A DNA stretch of 6,244 nucleotides. Origin: Acidobacteriota bacterium. GTDB lineage: Bacteria > Acidobacteriota > Terriglobia > UBA7540. The stretch covers positions 1 through 6,244 of the forward strand of contig JAJXZM010000350.1 of the NCBI GenBank assembly GCA_021780055.1. The letters run 5' to 3'. The notes under the pieces were generated by a model. That model saw only the letters and a list, made by a program, of their open reading frames with translations, had not been told where the DNA came from and made no database searches. Positions 6,030 through 6,244 of the stretch are shown here, in pieces. A program made the translations under genes and the position numbers. Position 1 is the first letter of the stretch. Each line of letters starts with the position of its first letter.

Positions 6030-6244
6030 TTCGCTCTCTCCTCTTCCGCATTCATTAACCATAAAACCCCTCTTCCCGTACGAACTGGACTCCGCAATAA
6101 ATAACTACACTCTTAACAATTTCGTCGGATCAACTTCTCGATGTCGTCACCAGCCCGCCTGCAAAACCAGTTGGCGGCTGTCAGCAAGATGGCGCAACAA
6201 GCGTCTTTTGTGCTCGCGTTGGATTGCATAAGATTTGTTCCTAC
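6030..6244 (-). other. leader region upstream of the cytochrome/barrel operon
   Basis: The promoter of the operon should lie here on the minus strand, but no convincing -35/-10 pair at 16-18 spacing is visible. The AT-rich stretch at about 6090-6125 (containing TTGTTA and TAGTTATTTATT) is the likeliest position. A bulged inverted repeat, CAGCCCGCC (6151-6159) with GGCGGCTG (6173-6180), could fold in the transcript but lacks a U-tract. The minus-strand frame closing at TAA 6115-6113 is open to the right edge and might be the tail of a gene outside the window, though it has no recognisable feature. Confidence 0.4.

Noticed and set aside
6030..6062. ATG at 6062 as start of the eleven-heme cytochrome
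   Set aside because: AGAGGGG precedes it, so it is not impossible, but it adds eleven mostly polar/acidic residues before the signal peptide; the ATG at 6029 has GAGGAG and starts M-K-R, as expected for a signal.
5262..6104. 280-codon open frame on the plus strand
   Set aside because: It is antisense to the eleven-heme cytochrome; its Arg/Gly/Leu-rich composition is what the reverse of Ala/Pro/CXXCH-rich coding sequence gives.
6113..6244. 44-codon minus-strand frame open to the right edge
   Set aside because: It could be the tail of an upstream gene, but has no recognisable motif and is too short to distinguish from a chance frame.

Overview
The window looks like one cytochrome-rich locus transcribed entirely on the minus strand (right to left), from a moderately GC-rich Gram-negative bacterium. 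The gene set is a NapC/NirT-type quinol dehydrogenase with a G-P-G-A-S-W heme neighbourhood, a DmsE/MtrA-type multiheme cytochrome, an MtrB/PioB-type outer-membrane barrel and small c-type cytochromes. That set suggests an Acidobacteriota-like or other deep-branching anaerobe or microaerobe capable of electron exchange across the outer membrane. The taxonomic guess is inference; no marker gene is present.

Layout in transcription order. 6030-6244 is a leader with no gene I can support. 6029-4635 encodes a secreted 464-residue cytochrome with eleven CXXCH motifs: a DmsE/MtrA-like decaheme with an extra class I cytochrome c domain spliced between hemes 1 and 2 of the decaheme. 4624-2633 encodes a 663-residue MtrB/PioB-family beta-barrel whose GTG start is coupled to the cytochrome stop. 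2538-2191 is a monoheme class I cytochrome c, 2137-1919 a very small 72-residue monoheme protein, and 1852-1571 a 93-residue protein with two membrane helices and no recognised family. These five genes are closely spaced, each has a good Shine-Dalgarno sequence, and no intrinsic terminator is visible between them, so they probably form one operon. A 690-base stretch (879-1570) follows without a confident gene; it holds a possible 56-residue small protein resembling DUF1127, a 14-base dyad and weak promoter-like sequences. 878-1 is the 5' part of a NapC/NirT-family membrane cytochrome that runs off the left edge.

Working model (inference): quinol in the inner membrane is oxidised by the NapC-like protein, electrons pass through small periplasmic cytochromes, and the eleven-heme cytochrome seated in the barrel carries them across the outer membrane to an extracellular acceptor. 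The flow could instead be inward from a donor such as Fe(II). The most unusual item is the nested cytochrome c domain, which could act as a built-in, tethered periplasmic electron collector. No extracellular MtrC/OmcA-type cytochrome and no terminal reductase is seen in this window.
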